A stretch of 64,000 bases of DNA from Vibrio coralliilyticus ATCC BAA-450 (GCF_000176135.1 NZ_ACZN01000017.1:62001-126000); one strand, 5' to 3'; counted from the first letter of the stretch, positions 1 to 9,888 are shown. Numbers and translations: made by a program. The notes: generated by a model not told the origin, from the letters alone.

Positions 1-177
1 GTCCTTAAAAGATACTCAGAGACTGCTGTCGAAGCGGCTCTGACAATGATAGTTGACGATAGAAGAAGAAATCGTAAAGATGAAGTTCCTATCATGTTCA
101 GCAAACCACGATTCGATGACGATACAGAACTCGAATGGTTTGAAAAACCTCTGGTTATGAATAAACAAATTACCTAA
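1..177 (+). CDS. C-terminal end of an unidentified protein (partial)
   Basis: An open frame runs in from the left edge and stops with TAA at 175-177, giving the last 58 residues of a protein. The tail is charged, with a basic DDRRRNRK run and an acidic DDDTELEWFEK segment. I do not recognise the family from this fragment. The stop lies 11 bases before the next start, and the Shine-Dalgarno sequence AAGGAG of the next gene begins right at the stop, so the two genes are probably co-transcribed. Confidence 0.6.
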   Translation, partial: VLKRYSETAVEAALTMIVDDRRRNRKDEVPIMFSKPRFDDDTELEWFEKPLVMNKQIT

Positions 178-188
178 AGGAGTACTAG

Positions 189-470
189 GTGGGACTATTT
201 TCTCGTTTGTTTGGTGGCGGTAGTAAAGAGCAAGCTAAAATCGAAGTTGAACCGGTGGAATACAAGGGTTTTCTTATCTATCAAGAGGCCCAGCCGGAAG
301 GTGGGCAATATCGCATTGCTGGCCGGATAACAAAAGAATTAGAAGGGCAAACTCAAGAACATAGGTTTATCCGTTCAGATGTACTGGCATCCGAGTCCGA
401 TGCTAATGAATTCATGCTAAAAAAAGCACAAATGTTCATCGATCAGATGGGTGATAATATTTTTAGTTAG
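189..470 (+). CDS. HlyU-domain small protein
   Basis: A 93-residue protein starting with GTG, with AAGGAG at 176-181 at good spacing. It begins MGLFSRLFGGG and contains YKGFLIYQEAQPEGGQYRIAG, the kind of sequence annotated as transcriptional activator HlyU (PF10115). That Pfam family is distinct from the ArsR-type winged-helix HlyU, so the name implies little about DNA binding. There is no signal peptide or membrane segment. It sits directly behind an unidentified gene and is closed by a terminator. Role unknown; family assignment fairly confident. Confidence 0.75.
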   Translation: MGLFSRLFGGGSKEQAKIEVEPVEYKGFLIYQEAQPEGGQYRIAGRITKELEGQTQEHRFIRSDVLASESDANEFMLKKAQMFIDQMGDNIFS

Positions 471-501
471 TCTTTTCCTAGTTGACGAGCGTCATAAATT
501 T

Positions 502-540
502 AAGAGCCATTAGTCGTTATGCTGATGGCTCTTTTATTTT
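502..540 (+). terminator. Intrinsic terminator after the HlyU-domain gene
   Basis: AAGAGCCATTAG at 502-513 pairs with CTGATGGCTCTT at 522-533 (one G-T pair), followed by TTATTTT. It separates the HlyU-domain gene from pntA. Confidence 0.75.
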
Positions 541-765
541 GTGTATTGCATCTATTTGTTTGATTTAATGACAATTAATGGTAACTGGTACGACCTCTCA
601 TTTTAAAATGAAAGCGTTGTTTCATTACCTCGTAATACTCGAAGTGCTTCATTACCAACGGTTATATGTAATGATATTTTGTATTTTTGTTACAAAGTGC
701 TTGAAGTTAATGAAACCGTTAGATAAAAACAATTAATCATTGTTGCCAGTAGTCAAGGAATAGCT

Positions 766-2301
766 ATGCAAATTGGTGTGCCAAAAGAAATACTCGCGGG
801 TGAAACGCGAGTGGCTGCCTCGCCCAAGTCGGTAGAGCAGCTGTTAAAGTTAGGATTCGATGTAAATGTCGAATCTAGTGCAGGGGAACTTGCAAGTTTT
901 GATGATTCTTCTTTTCAATCATCAGGTGCAAGCATTGTTACCAAGGAAGAGGTGTGGCAGTCAGACCTCATTCTTAAAGTCAACGCACCAAGTGACGATG
1001 AAATCGCTCTAATTAAAGAAGGAGCAACACTAGTTAGCTTCATCTGGCCAGCTCAAAACCCAGAGTTAATGGAAAAGCTATCCAGTAAGAACATCAATGT
1101 TATGGCGATGGACTCTGTTCCACGCATCTCGCGTGCGCAAGCTCTCGATGCTCTTTCTTCAATGGCAAATATCGCAGGTTATCGCGCTGTTGTAGAAGCA
1201 GCTCACGAGTTTGGTCGTTTCTTTACGGGTCAGATCACAGCTGCGGGTAAGGTTCCACCAGCGAAAGTTTTGGTTGCGGGGGCTGGTGTTGCAGGCCTTG
1301 CAGCAATCGGGGCTGCTGGTAGCTTAGGCGCAATAGTTCGAGCATTTGACGTTCGACCTGAGGTTAAAGAGCAAGTCCAATCTATGGGTGCCGAGTTCCT
1401 TGAAGTCGATTTCAAAGAAGACTCTGGCGCAGGTGATGGCTACGCGAAAGAAATGTCTGATGAGTTCAACAAGAAAGCGGAAGAGCTTTACGCTGAACAG
1501 GCCAAAGACGTTGATATCATCATTACGACTGCACTCATCCCTGGTCGTCCAGCTCCTAAGCTGATCACCAAAGAGATGGTGGATAGCATGAAAGCGGGTA
1601 GTGTAGTTGTCGATCTTGCTGCTGCCAATGGCGGTAACTGCGAATACACTCAAGCAGACAAAGTCATTACAACTGCGAATGGCGTTAAGATCGTCGGTTA
1701 CACCGATATGGTTGGTCGCCTTCCAACTCAATCTTCACAGCTTTACGCAACTAACTTAGTCAACTTGTTGAAACTGCTATGTAAAGAAAAAGATGGCAAC
1801 ATTGACATCGATTTCGAAGATGTCGTATTACGTGGCGTGACCGTTATTAAAGAAGGTGAAGTCACTTGGCCTGCACCACCAATTAAAGTATCGGCTCAGC
1901 CTGAGCAAAAACCAGCAGAACCAGTAAAAGCAGAAGAAAAAGTCGAAGAACCCGTTTCTCCGGTTAAGAAACTGGCTGCTCTAGCGGTTGGTGTTGGTGC
2001 ATTTGCATGGATAGCTTCCGTTGCTCCAGCAGCATTTCTTTCTCACTTTACCGTCTTCGTTCTAGCATGTGTTGTAGGCTACTACGTAGTCTGGAACGTT
2101 ACCCATGCGCTCCACACTCCTCTTATGTCTGTAACTAATGCAATCTCAGGCATTATCGTGGTAGGTGCGCTGCTACAGATTGGGCAGGGCAATGGTGTGG
2201 TTTCCTTCCTGGCGTTTATCGCTGTTTTAATTGCAAGCATAAATATATTTGGTGGCTTTACTGTTACCAAACGCATGCTTGAAATGTTCCGTAAAGATTA
2301 A
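766..2301 (+). CDS. pntA: NAD(P) transhydrogenase subunit alpha
   Basis: PntA is one half of the proton-translocating transhydrogenase in the inner membrane, which uses the proton gradient to move hydride from NADH to NADP+. The 511-residue length matches the enterobacterial form (about 510). Residues 1-370 form the NAD-binding domain, with the dinucleotide motif [16 protein letters not shown] near residue 170. A Pro/Glu/Lys-rich linker (residues 380-400) leads to four membrane segments at the C terminus. The start is ATG with AAGGAA upstream. pntB follows after 12 bases, so this is a two-gene operon. Vibrio cholerae has the same pair just before vxrA, as I recall. Confidence 0.97.
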   Translation: MQIGVPKEILAGETRVAASPKSVEQLLKLGFDVNVESSAGELASFDDSSFQSSGASIVTKEEVWQSDLILKVNAPSDDEIALIKEGATLVSFIWPAQNPELMEKLSSKNINVMAMDSVPRISRAQALDALSSMANIAGYRAVVEAAHEFGRFFTGQITAAGKVPPAKVLVAGAGVAGLAAIGAAGSLGAIVRAFDVRPEVKEQVQSMGAEFLEVDFKEDSGAGDGYAKEMSDEFNKKAEELYAEQAKDVDIIITTALIPGRPAPKLITKEMVDSMKAGSVVVDLAAANGGNCEYTQADKVITTANGVKIVGYTDMVGRLPTQSSQLYATNLVNLLKLLCKEKDGNIDIDFEDVVLRGVTVIKEGEVTWPAPPIKVSAQPEQKPAEPVKAEEKVEEPVSPVKKLAALAVGVGAFAWIASVAPAAFLSHFTVFVLACVVGYYVVWNVTHALHTPLMSVTNAISGIIVVGALLQIGQGNGVVSFLAFIAVLIASINIFGGFTVTKRMLEMFRKD

Positions 2302-2313
2302 GGAGTAACGAGA

Positions 2314-3690
2314 ATGTCTGCAGGATTAGTACAAGCAGCTTATATTGTTGCTGCATTATTCTTTATTTTAAGTCTGGCTGGTTTATCTAAGCAGGAATCT
2401 GCCAAGTCTGGTAACTATTACGGCATCGCCGGTATGACGATCGCTTTGATCGCAACGATCTTTGGCCCTGAATCTCAAGGTTTTGTTTGGATCGTTATCG
2501 CAATGGCGATTGGTGGCACTATTGGTATCCACTACGCGAAGAAAGTGGAAATGACCGAAATGCCTGAATTGGTCGCTATTCTTCACAGTTTTGTGGGTAT
2601 GGCAGCCGTGCTTGTTGGTTACAACAGCTATCTAGATGCACCAGAAGCGGCAACCCACGCTGAGCATGTAATTCATCTCGTTGAAGTCTTCCTCGGCGTA
2701 TTCATCGGTGCAGTTACCTTTACAGGTTCTGTTGTCGCATTTGGTAAGCTACGCGGTATCGTTTCTTCGTCACCTTTGAATCTTCCACACAAACACAAGC
2801 TAAATCTAGCAGCCGTTGTTGTTTCTACATTGCTGATGCTACATTTCGTCAATGCCGACGGAAGCATGTTTGCGCTTATTGTGATGACATTGATTGCATT
2901 TGCATTTGGCTACCACCTAGTGGCATCAATTGGTGGTGCGGATATGCCAGTCGTCGTATCAATGCTTAACTCTTACTCAGGTTGGGCAGCCGCAGCAGCT
3001 GGTTTCATGCTTGCAAACGATCTACTCATCGTTACAGGTGCTTTGGTTGGTTCTTCCGGTGCGATCCTTTCGTACATCATGTGTAAAGCAATGAACCGTT
3101 CCTTTGTTAGTGTTATCGCAGGCGGCTTTGGTCAGGAAATTTCAATTTCGAGTGATGTAGACCATGGTGAGCACCGCGAATCAACGGCAGATGAAGTCGC
3201 TGACATGCTGAAAAACTCTAAGTCAGTCATCATCACACCAGGATACGGCATGGCTGTGGCTCAAGCGCAGTACCCAGTGCACGAAATCACTGAGAAGTTA
3301 AGAGCGAAAGGCGTTGAAGTACGATTCGGTATTCACCCTGTCGCGGGTCGACTACCAGGGCACATGAACGTGCTGTTGGCAGAGGCAAAAGTGCCTTACG
3401 ATATCGTTCTAGAAATGGATGAGATCAACGAAGACTTTGAAGAAACTGATACAGTTCTGGTCATCGGTGCGAACGATACTGTTAACCCAGCAGCGCAAGA
3501 AGATCCAAACAGCCCAATTGCGGGTATGCCCGTACTAGAAGTTTGGAATGCGAAGAACGTAGTGGTATTTAAACGTTCAATGAACACGGGTTACGCTGGA
3601 GTTCAAAACCCATTATTCTTCAAAGACAATACGCAGATGCTATTTGGCGATGCGAAAGAGAGTGTAGACGCTATTTCGAAAGCCCTGTAA
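2314..3690 (+). CDS. pntB: NAD(P) transhydrogenase subunit beta
   Basis: PntB supplies most of the proton channel and the NADP(H)-binding domain of the transhydrogenase. The 458 residues match the family's usual length. About nine hydrophobic segments fill residues 1-265. The C-terminal domain carries the NADP-binding motif [15 protein letters not shown] near residue 310 and later [18 protein letters not shown] lies just before the ATG. It is the second gene of the pntAB operon and is followed by a strong terminator. Confidence 0.97.
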   Translation: MSAGLVQAAYIVAALFFILSLAGLSKQESAKSGNYYGIAGMTIALIATIFGPESQGFVWIVIAMAIGGTIGIHYAKKVEMTEMPELVAILHSFVGMAAVLVGYNSYLDAPEAATHAEHVIHLVEVFLGVFIGAVTFTGSVVAFGKLRGIVSSSPLNLPHKHKLNLAAVVVSTLLMLHFVNADGSMFALIVMTLIAFAFGYHLVASIGGADMPVVVSMLNSYSGWAAAAAGFMLANDLLIVTGALVGSSGAILSYIMCKAMNRSFVSVIAGGFGQEISISSDVDHGEHRESTADEVADMLKNSKSVIITPGYGMAVAQAQYPVHEITEKLRAKGVEVRFGIHPVAGRLPGHMNVLLAEAKVPYDIVLEMDEINEDFEETDTVLVIGANDTVNPAAQEDPNSPIAGMPVLEVWNAKNVVVFKRSMNTGYAGVQNPLFFKDNTQMLFGDAKESVDAISKAL

Positions 3691-3708
3691 CATGATTTAA
3701 CTAAGTAA

Positions 3709-3737
3709 GAAGCCAGCAATTGCTGGCTTCTTTTGTT
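3709..3737 (+). terminator. Intrinsic terminator after pntB
   Basis: A perfect 22-base palindrome at 3709-3730 (GAAGCCAGCAA paired with TTGCTGGCTTC) is followed by TTTTGTTTT. It ends the pntAB transcript before vxrA. Confidence 0.9.
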
Positions 3738-3793
3738 TTCTGAGTAGCATTATTGACACCAATATTACATTTGAAATTTATATTTTTGCGATA

Positions 3794-5293
3794 ATGCTTT
3801 ACTCTAAATCTAACCTACTGATTTATAGATTTTTTGCATTGATAAAAACGGCTTTCAATATATTAACAGTATGTACGGCAATCTTTAGCTTCAGTGCTAG
3901 CGCAAATTCGCTGCCGGAGCGAATCGATAAGTTTGTTGATTCGTTTAGCAAGGACCAATTCAGTGCATCTTACGATATTCGTATTATGCAGTCGGATTAC
4001 CCGACTCGTTTAATTACGCCAGATTCAATGCTGCCTCAGACGTCGTCATATCCATTGCGTGATATTCAACGTCTTTATCAACTTGCACAAAACTGTACCG
4101 GAAAACTGCCTCTCAGCCCCTTAATTACTGAACCTCTCGTATTTACGAGAGCCGTGTGTAAAGGGACAAAACTGAGTGAGAAGTGGTTTGCCCGCAGTGG
4201 ATTAATTCATCCGGGCGGCGGTACTTATGCAAAGCGTTATGTAACTCTGCACCCTGAAAGGCAGGAACAGCTGCAGCAGTACATGCATATAAAAGAGCGT
4301 CCGTTGGCACCAAGAGCCACATTGCTTGGTCGCCTACAACGCATGAACGAAGAAACGATTCTCGCCTTGCTTTCGGGTTCAAGCATGTTTCTTGAACAAG
4401 GTGAAATGTGGCTTCGCCAAAATGACAGTTACTTAGTATTTCCAGAGAGTGTATGGAAAACAAATGCAGACGATGCAGGGCTAAGCGTTCAGTTAAAAAG
4501 TGAATCAAACAGCTGTTTCGTACAACGAGGCAACCTGTGTTGGGACGTAGAGGACCACTCCCAGATATTGAGAATCAGCATGGTGGTGCTGGTAATAGCC
4601 AATATTTTGCTGGTACTCGGTTGGTCTGTATATCGCTGGAACACCAAAAGACAAGAGATGAAGAGCAGAATGTTGATTCTTCAGATACTCACACATGAAC
4701 TTAGGACCCCGATCGCGAGTCTATCTTTAACAGTGGAAGGATTTCGCCGTGAATTCGAGAAACTTCCGGAGTCTGTTTATGACGAGTTCAGAAGGCTGTG
4801 TGAAGACTCTCGTCGTTTAAGACAGCTGGCAGAAGCCAGCAAAGACTATCTACAGTCAGACAATAAGCCACTGGCGACGGAATGGGTACCGTCCGTCAAA
4901 GAGTGGTTAGAGTTTAAAGTAGAAGAAGAATTTCATGGAAAGATTGAGTTTACGATCAATGGAGACGTAGCAGCAAAGCTCAATGTCTATTGGTTGGGAA
5001 CTTGTATCGATAACCTGATCCGCAATGCCACAAAATACGGCGTTGCCCCGATAGTGCTGGATGTCAGCACTGATAACAATTTGATTACCGTTAAGGTTAT
5101 AGACCAAGGCGAGCTCACTCAAAAAGATTGGCGACAATTACGTAAGCCTTTTGTTAGCAAAGCTGGTCTTGGTTTAGGCTTAACTATCGTTGAATCTATG
5201 GTTGGAAGAATGGGCGGAAAAATGTCCCTTATAGGTCCACCTACAACGTTTATATTGGAGATACCTTGTGAAACAGACACTGCTTCTTGTTGA
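3794..5293 (+). CDS. vxrA: Sensor histidine kinase VxrA
   Basis: VxrA (also called WigK) is the membrane kinase of the Vibrio VxrAB system, known in V. cholerae for controlling type VI secretion, cell-wall homeostasis and biofilm. Residues 1-38 look like a signal/first membrane segment, followed by a periplasmic sensor of about 215 residues (DUF3404-like). A second membrane segment (ISMVVLVIANILLVLGWSVY) is near residue 260. The H-box is LTHELRTPIASL with His301; the N-box is CIDNLIRNATKYG and the G-box is GLGLGLTIVES. The gene overlaps vxrB by 26 bases, which suggests translational coupling. The start at 3794 has a weak ribosome binding site, so the exact N terminus is uncertain. Confidence 0.92.
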   Translation: MLYSKSNLLIYRFFALIKTAFNILTVCTAIFSFSASANSLPERIDKFVDSFSKDQFSASYDIRIMQSDYPTRLITPDSMLPQTSSYPLRDIQRLYQLAQNCTGKLPLSPLITEPLVFTRAVCKGTKLSEKWFARSGLIHPGGGTYAKRYVTLHPERQEQLQQYMHIKERPLAPRATLLGRLQRMNEETILALLSGSSMFLEQGEMWLRQNDSYLVFPESVWKTNADDAGLSVQLKSESNSCFVQRGNLCWDVEDHSQILRISMVVLVIANILLVLGWSVYRWNTKRQEMKSRMLILQILTHELRTPIASLSLTVEGFRREFEKLPESVYDEFRRLCEDSRRLRQLAEASKDYLQSDNKPLATEWVPSVKEWLEFKVEEEFHGKIEFTINGDVAAKLNVYWLGTCIDNLIRNATKYGVAPIVLDVSTDNNLITVKVIDQGELTQKDWRQLRKPFVSKAGLGLGLTIVESMVGRMGGKMSLIGPPTTFILEIPCETDTASC

Positions 5294-5927
5294 AGACGAC
5301 AAAAATCTGGCCGATGGCCTGTTAGTAAGCCTGGAACAAGCAGGATATGAGTGTTTTCACGCTGAAATGATTGCTGATGTAGAGCAATATTGGGAAAAGG
5401 CTGACTTAGTAATTCTTGACCGTCAGTTACCAGATGGTGACTCAGTGGAGCACCTAGTTGGATGGAAAGCGATTAAAGATGTGCCTGTCATTCTGCTAAC
5501 GGCGCTAGTAACAGTCAAAGACAAGGTAACAGGCCTTGATGCGGGAGCGAATGATTACCTGACAAAACCATTTGCTGAAGCAGAGCTGTTCGCCCGTATT
5601 CGTGCTCAGCTACGCGCACCTGAATCTGATGCGCAGGATGACAGCAAGGTCAAAACTCAGCACCTTGTTATCGATAAAGCCACTCGTGAAGTCTTCTACA
5701 AAGACGAATCGATTACTTTAACAAGAACCGAGTTTGACTTGTTACTGTTTTTGGCAAGTAACCTCGGACGAGTCTTTACCCGTGACGAACTACTCGATCA
5801 CGTATGGGGCTATAACCATTTCCCAACAACCCGTACCGTTGATACTCACGTGCTTCAACTCCGTCAGAAGTTACCTGGGCTTGAGATTGAAACGCTACGT
5901 GGCGTTGGTTACAAAATGAAAGCCTGA
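5268..5927 (+). CDS. vxrB: Response regulator VxrB (OmpR family)
   Basis: This is the DNA-binding partner of VxrA. The 219 residues comprise a receiver domain (acidic EDD at residues 8-10, phosphoacceptor Asp51 in LVILDRQLPDGD, a conserved Lys in YLTKPF) and a winged-helix effector domain from about residue 130, ending in the typical TLRGVGYKM. The start lies inside vxrA, and the stop TGA shares its last base with the ATG of vxrC. These overlaps point to a tightly coupled operon. Confidence 0.94.
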   Translation: MKQTLLLVEDDKNLADGLLVSLEQAGYECFHAEMIADVEQYWEKADLVILDRQLPDGDSVEHLVGWKAIKDVPVILLTALVTVKDKVTGLDAGANDYLTKPFAEAELFARIRAQLRAPESDAQDDSKVKTQHLVIDKATREVFYKDESITLTRTEFDLLLFLASNLGRVFTRDELLDHVWGYNHFPTTRTVDTHVLQLRQKLPGLEIETLRGVGYKMKA

Positions 5928-6799
5928 TGAAAATCAAAGCCTTACTAATAGGCGTGCTACTCAGCACGCCTGCTACAGCCGCTAACATTCCTTGGTTTGA
6001 GAGTAATTCACCTCTTACACAAGCTCACAGGTACCTGCTCAATGATGATTTACCGGCGATGTTTTCGTCGTTGGTAGAAGTTTGGCAGCAGGAAAAGAAT
6101 AGGGCGATCTCACCTCATTTAAACGAACTATTTCAGCAATCTCTGCAAGTTGATTGCGGCAAGGGCCTAGATTCAAAACCACTTCCTGATTGGATCAAGG
6201 GAGTGACTGTGCGTGCTATAGAAACACAAAGTCCTGGTCGAGATTCCTACCGAGCACTTATCGAAGTTGCCTCCCGAAAAGATGTTGCTGATATTTCCTT
6301 AACCCGTTGGGTACAAAAAAGTATTTCGACAGACAATTCATTTGCCGCACTTGCGGAAACTGACGACGAAGTAAAATCATACGTCAAACGCTATAACCTC
6401 AATAGCAAGATTCCAATGGGTTTATACCGGCTAGATGTAACGGCGAAAGACCAAACATCTTGGAGCTCTTGGTTAGTCTTTGGAGAACCGAAAGCCAAAG
6501 TAACTATACGTTGGCAGTCTAAAGATCAATGGCGAGTTGAACGCAACGCATTGTTAAACTCTCATTGTCCACTACCTAAACTCGACACGGCACTTTATGA
6601 CTACGTTGATGGCCAATATAACAAAGTGTGGGGTGCAACCTATGAATCTGATTATCCAACTGCATTAGAGCCCAATCCCGTCGATCCTGGCCGATACGTT
6701 TTAGCAGTTTCGATGACCCACCAAAGATGGCAAGGCCCAATAATTGTTGAACAGTCCCAAATAATTAGTAAAACATACGACGTTTCTATAGAGGAATAA
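5927..6799 (+). CDS. vxrC: VxrC-like periplasmic protein (DUF2861)
   Basis: A 290-residue exported protein with a signal peptide (MKIKALLIGVLLSTPATA, then AANIPWFES). The rest is soluble with no recognised catalytic motif. It matches what I know as DUF2861, the third gene of the vxr operon. Its role is not established; as a periplasmic product encoded with a membrane kinase it could modulate sensing, but that is inference. Its start overlaps the vxrB stop by one base. Confidence 0.85.
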   Translation: MKIKALLIGVLLSTPATAANIPWFESNSPLTQAHRYLLNDDLPAMFSSLVEVWQQEKNRAISPHLNELFQQSLQVDCGKGLDSKPLPDWIKGVTVRAIETQSPGRDSYRALIEVASRKDVADISLTRWVQKSISTDNSFAALAETDDEVKSYVKRYNLNSKIPMGLYRLDVTAKDQTSWSSWLVFGEPKAKVTIRWQSKDQWRVERNALLNSHCPLPKLDTALYDYVDGQYNKVWGATYESDYPTALEPNPVDPGRYVLAVSMTHQRWQGPIIVEQSQIISKTYDVSIEE

Positions 6800-6858
6800 T
6801 TAAAGTTAGGACACAATAGGGCGATATAAACACAAGGGATCAAAAAGTTTATATCGAT

Positions 6859-8073
6859 ATGAAAAATTCAATAAAAATCTTATCGTTGTCTATCGCGTTG
6901 GCTTCCACAAGCTCATACGCAGCCACCTATGCAATCGAAGCACGAGGCGACGCAATGGGTGGAGTTGGGGTTGTTTCTGCAAACTTCTTAACAGCGCCTT
7001 TTTACAACCCGGCAATTACAGCGATTTATCGACGCAATGACGATGTAGGGATGATCATTCCTTCATTTGGCTTAGCTTACAATGATGAGCACGAGATGGT
7101 TGATGGCTTAGATCAAGCCGCAGACATTATTAACAGTGCAGTAAGCAGCAGTAGTATCTCTTCAGAAGATGCGGCACGTCTGCAAACCACTCTTGATGGT
7201 TTAGAAAATGATATTGCGAAACTCGAAATAGGTGGCGTAGTCGCTTTTGCTATTCCAAACAGTTTTATTGCAGCCAATCTTTTCGGCAAAGCTTATGCCG
7301 AGTCATTTGCTCAAACCGATATCTACACCGGTGCTAATACAGGTAACAGTGACTTAAACACCGCTGTTAACGCAGAGCTCAGCGCAGTCAACGCTGTTGC
7401 TATTGGGGTAACTGAAGTTGGCATTTCTTTGGCCAAGTATCAAACCTTCCTCGGCCAACACATTTCATTCGGCGTCTCTCCAAAAATACAGCGCGTATAC
7501 ACCTATGTTTATAGCGCGAACCTAAATAATTACGATATCAAAGACGTACGAGACAATGGCACTGGCGAAACCATGTTCAACATGGATGCTGGTTTCCTTT
7601 GGTTCCACGGACCTTTACGCGTTGGTGTGTCAGCGATGAACTTAGTTTCTCGCGATATCATGACGCAGGAACTTCCGGCTCAAACTCTTACATCAAGTAT
7701 TGATGGAAGTCAGTCTAGAACTATTCCTGCAACTTCTTACGCCTATCAGATGAAACCACAATACACAGTTGGTGTCGGGCTAGTCGCGGATTACGCAACA
7801 TTAAGCGTCGATTACGATATCAATGAAGACGAACGCTACACGAACTTCAATGATAATACTCAATATGTCAGAGTCGGCGGTGAAATCGATATTATGCGTC
7901 AACTTAAGTTAAGGGCAGGGTGGCGACGTAATCTCGCCTACGACAATCTAGACGACACAATCACTGCTGGTATTGGCTTATCACCGTTAAACCTTTTCCA
8001 GATGGATATTGGTGCAAGTTATACCAACGAGAATTCAATGGGCGCTTATATAAACTTCTTGGGAAGTTACTAG
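6859..8073 (+). CDS. vxrD: VxrD-like TraF/outer-membrane barrel protein
   Basis: A 404-residue protein with a signal peptide ending SSYAATYAI. The mature part opens with ARGDAMGGVGVVSANFLTAP, which is typical of the plasmid-transfer TraF_2/OmpP1-like outer-membrane family. The C-terminal half alternates polar and hydrophobic residues, as in beta-barrels (VRVGGEIDIMRQLKLRAGW). It occupies the vxrD position 59 bases after vxrC. Despite the conjugation label there is no conjugation machinery nearby. Function unknown. Confidence 0.82.
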   Translation: MKNSIKILSLSIALASTSSYAATYAIEARGDAMGGVGVVSANFLTAPFYNPAITAIYRRNDDVGMIIPSFGLAYNDEHEMVDGLDQAADIINSAVSSSSISSEDAARLQTTLDGLENDIAKLEIGGVVAFAIPNSFIAANLFGKAYAESFAQTDIYTGANTGNSDLNTAVNAELSAVNAVAIGVTEVGISLAKYQTFLGQHISFGVSPKIQRVYTYVYSANLNNYDIKDVRDNGTGETMFNMDAGFLWFHGPLRVGVSAMNLVSRDIMTQELPAQTLTSSIDGSQSRTIPATSYAYQMKPQYTVGVGLVADYATLSVDYDINEDERYTNFNDNTQYVRVGGEIDIMRQLKLRAGWRRNLAYDNLDDTITAGIGLSPLNLFQMDIGASYTNENSMGAYINFLGSY

Positions 8074-8109
8074 AAGCTCTGGCGATACGCATTGAATCGT
8101 AATATAGTC

Positions 8110-8139
8110 GGCTCCTAATTTTTGTTAGGAGCCTTTTTT
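8110..8139 (+). terminator. Terminator hairpin overlapping the vxrE ribosome binding site
   Basis: GGCTCCTAA at 8110-8118 pairs with TTAGGAGCC at 8125-8133, followed by TTTTTTA reaching the ATG at 8140. The AGGAG at 8127-8131 in the descending stem is the only good Shine-Dalgarno for the downstream gene, with an 8-base spacing. The same structure can therefore stop transcription and hide the start site. Confidence 0.85.
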
Positions 8140-8289
8140 ATGCTAGATGATTTTCCGCCTCTTTCTCATGAGGAACAACAGAAAGCTGTCGAAAAAATCC
8201 AAGAACTGATGGCGCAGGGAATAAGCACCGCGGAAGCCATTAAAATCGTCGCAGAGGAAATCAGGAAGAAAACCTCCCAGAACGACTAA
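8140..8289 (+). CDS. vxrE: UPF0181 (YoaH) family protein, vxrE position
   Basis: A 49-residue protein beginning [20 protein letters not shown] and containing [15 protein letters not shown]. This closely resembles Escherichia coli YoaH (UPF0181), which opens with FAGLPSLTHEQQQKAVERI. It is small, soluble and helical, with no membrane segment; its biochemical role is unknown. In V. cholerae the fifth vxr gene, vxrE, is in this position, as I recall. Its expression should depend on reading through or melting the hairpin just upstream. Confidence 0.85.
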   Translation: MLDDFPPLSHEEQQKAVEKIQELMAQGISTAEAIKIVAEEIRKKTSQND

Positions 8290-8310
8290 TGAAAATGAAT
8301 CGAGAATAAG

Positions 8311-8334
8311 AGAGCAGGAGACTGCTCTTTTTTT
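8311..8334 (+). terminator. Intrinsic terminator after vxrE
   Basis: AGAGCAG at 8311-8317 pairs with CTGCTCT at 8322-8328 around a GAGA loop, followed by seven Ts. It ends the vxr operon. Confidence 0.85.
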
Positions 8335-8843
8335 ATGTCTGAAGCAAATATTTCGCCTAAATGCATCACTTAATTCTCAACAAAAAACAAGATCGAAAGC
8401 CAGCCACAAACAAAACAAAAGAGTAGGAAGTTAAACATTTTCCTTGATATACAACCACTTATGACAGAGTTATATCCTTGCCAAATAAAGACTTAAAAGT
8501 TAGATGTAATTATATTACAGGACTTTGTAGTATGTCTGTAAGCGCTCACTATGATGCCAGATATTATTTTGTTTGGTGATACTGTCACAAGGGAGTGAAT
8601 TGTGAATTAGATATGTGAAAGTTAACGATCAAGCAATGCAGAACTACCATTTGTACTCTGTAAGTAACAGTGTTTGTAGCTAGTAAGCTTTTACGTTGCC
8701 TTAATCAACCAAGGTACATTCAATATCTAGTATTGTGACAATGTCACATGTTGTTGCTCAGATATGTTTAATGGAGAGTTGTAATCTCTTTCAATTGTTG
8801 ATTTGATGGTTCCGATTAGATTTCAAATTTCGAAGGTAAAGTT
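8335..8843. other. Long A+T-rich intergenic region
   Basis: About 500 bases with no convincing gene. A few very short frames lack ribosome binding sites. The one structured element I see is the palindrome at 8734-8748, listed separately. Presumably this holds the promoter of the acetyltransferase gene at 8844. Confidence 0.5.
8734..8748. promoter_or_regulatory. Palindrome TGTGACAATGTCACA, candidate operator
   Basis: A perfect 15-base palindrome, 96 bases upstream of the acetyltransferase start. The 13-base core GTGACAATGTCAC occurs again identically at 25140-25152, and a variant lies at 39321-39333, always in intergenic DNA. The spacing between half-sites is one base short of a CRP site (TGTGA-N6-TCACA), so the binding protein is unknown. 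Confidence 0.5.
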
Positions 8844-9317
8844 TTGGCTATCTACATTAAGAAAGCGGGAGTGGAATACTCTAAATCAATTAGTGAGCTT
8901 ATTACGCCACTTACGGACAAATATGTTTGCCCAACATGCGAAGAGTCATTTCGAACTGTACTGTTAGATTCGATGGCACCGGATAAGATCCGTGAATACC
9001 AAGAAAGCGATTATCGATATCACGTCGCTGAAAAAAGCGATGGTACTATAGTCGGAGTGATCGGCATGCGTGAAGAAACACACCTCTACCATTTGTTTGT
9101 CTCTGACGACTATCAAGGCCAGGGGCTATCGCGAAAATTATGGAAAACCGCTATGTCAGATGCAAAAACAAGAGTCGAAGTAACGTCTTTTACTGTTAAC
9201 TCAGCAGTTAATGCCGAACATGTTTATCTGAATTTTGGCTTCAAACGTATTAACGGTGTAAGAAACCGCGGCGGCATGGTGGACATTCCAATGAAACTCA
9301 CTCTTGAGTCAAATTAG
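8844..9317 (+). CDS. GNAT family N-acetyltransferase
   Basis: A 157-residue protein that would transfer an acetyl group from acetyl-CoA to an unknown amine. The acetyl-CoA loop is LFVSDDYQGQGLSRKLW (motif A, QGQG) near residues 90-106. It begins with TTG, preceded by GAAGG at 8832-8836; no in-frame ATG gives the full domain. The N-terminal region has CPTCEESF, which could mark a substrate-binding or metal-binding feature. It stands alone, about 550 bases from the vxr operon. Confidence 0.82.
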   Translation: MAIYIKKAGVEYSKSISELITPLTDKYVCPTCEESFRTVLLDSMAPDKIREYQESDYRYHVAEKSDGTIVGVIGMREETHLYHLFVSDDYQGQGLSRKLWKTAMSDAKTRVEVTSFTVNSAVNAEHVYLNFGFKRINGVRNRGGMVDIPMKLTLESN

Positions 9318-9351
9318 CCAGATCAAATAAGGTGTCCAATGACCCCAGAAT

Positions 9352-9888
9352 CTATAACTTCATTTCGACCGTTGTAGACTCTACGATCACTTCATTTTCG
9401 TATCGCTTTAAAGGGCTCATCACAGAGTTGTGATTGTAGATAGCGCGGTATTGAGCAAGCTTCTTTCTTAAGGGCACGTAAATCAAATGGTTATTAACGC
9501 TCTCGACTTGAAAACCCAATAACAAGTTCAGCTCATAAGAAATTGAGTATTTGCCATTTTCCAATGGGACTAGTTTGAACCAAGAGTTACAATCGACTGC
9601 CTGTTGATTGATCTCATTAATAACGCCTTGACTCAGGTTTTCATATTCACCGTTATTTTCACAAAGGCGGAACCTCATTTCTATTGGCTCAGCATCAACG
9701 TTCAATACAATTTTTCTATCGACTTCATCTTTACGCGTATAAGTAAAGCTTATCTTTTTTCCTTTTGCGTTTGGCTCGCCAATCACATGCTCATACTCAA
9801 CATTCTCTATGAAATTTGGTTGTAGTTGAGGAGTGTTGCTACAGCCTACAAAAAGAAGCGTAACGAATATAGTGAGGAGCTTTTTCAC
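9352..9888 (-). CDS. Hypothetical lipoprotein
   Basis: A 178-residue protein starting MKKLLTIFVTLLFVGCSNTP. The lipobox LFVGC makes it a likely lipoprotein with lipidated Cys16. No further domain is recognised. The body is rich in charged residues and beta-forming segments. Residue +2 after the Cys is Ser, not Asp, which favours the outer membrane by the usual Lol rule. It is monocistronic and converges on the acetyltransferase gene. Confidence 0.75.
   Translation of the reverse strand: MKKLLTIFVTLLFVGCSNTPQLQPNFIENVEYEHVIGEPNAKGKKISFTYTRKDEVDRKIVLNVDAEPIEMRFRLCENNGEYENLSQGVINEINQQAVDCNSWFKLVPLENGKYSISYELNLLLGFQVESVNNHLIYVPLRKKLAQYRAIYNHNSVMSPLKRYENEVIVESTTVEMKL

Noticed and set aside
6859..8073. 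Conjugation gene traF from the TraF-like label of vxrD
   Set aside because: There is no other conjugation gene, and position in the vxr operon explains it better.
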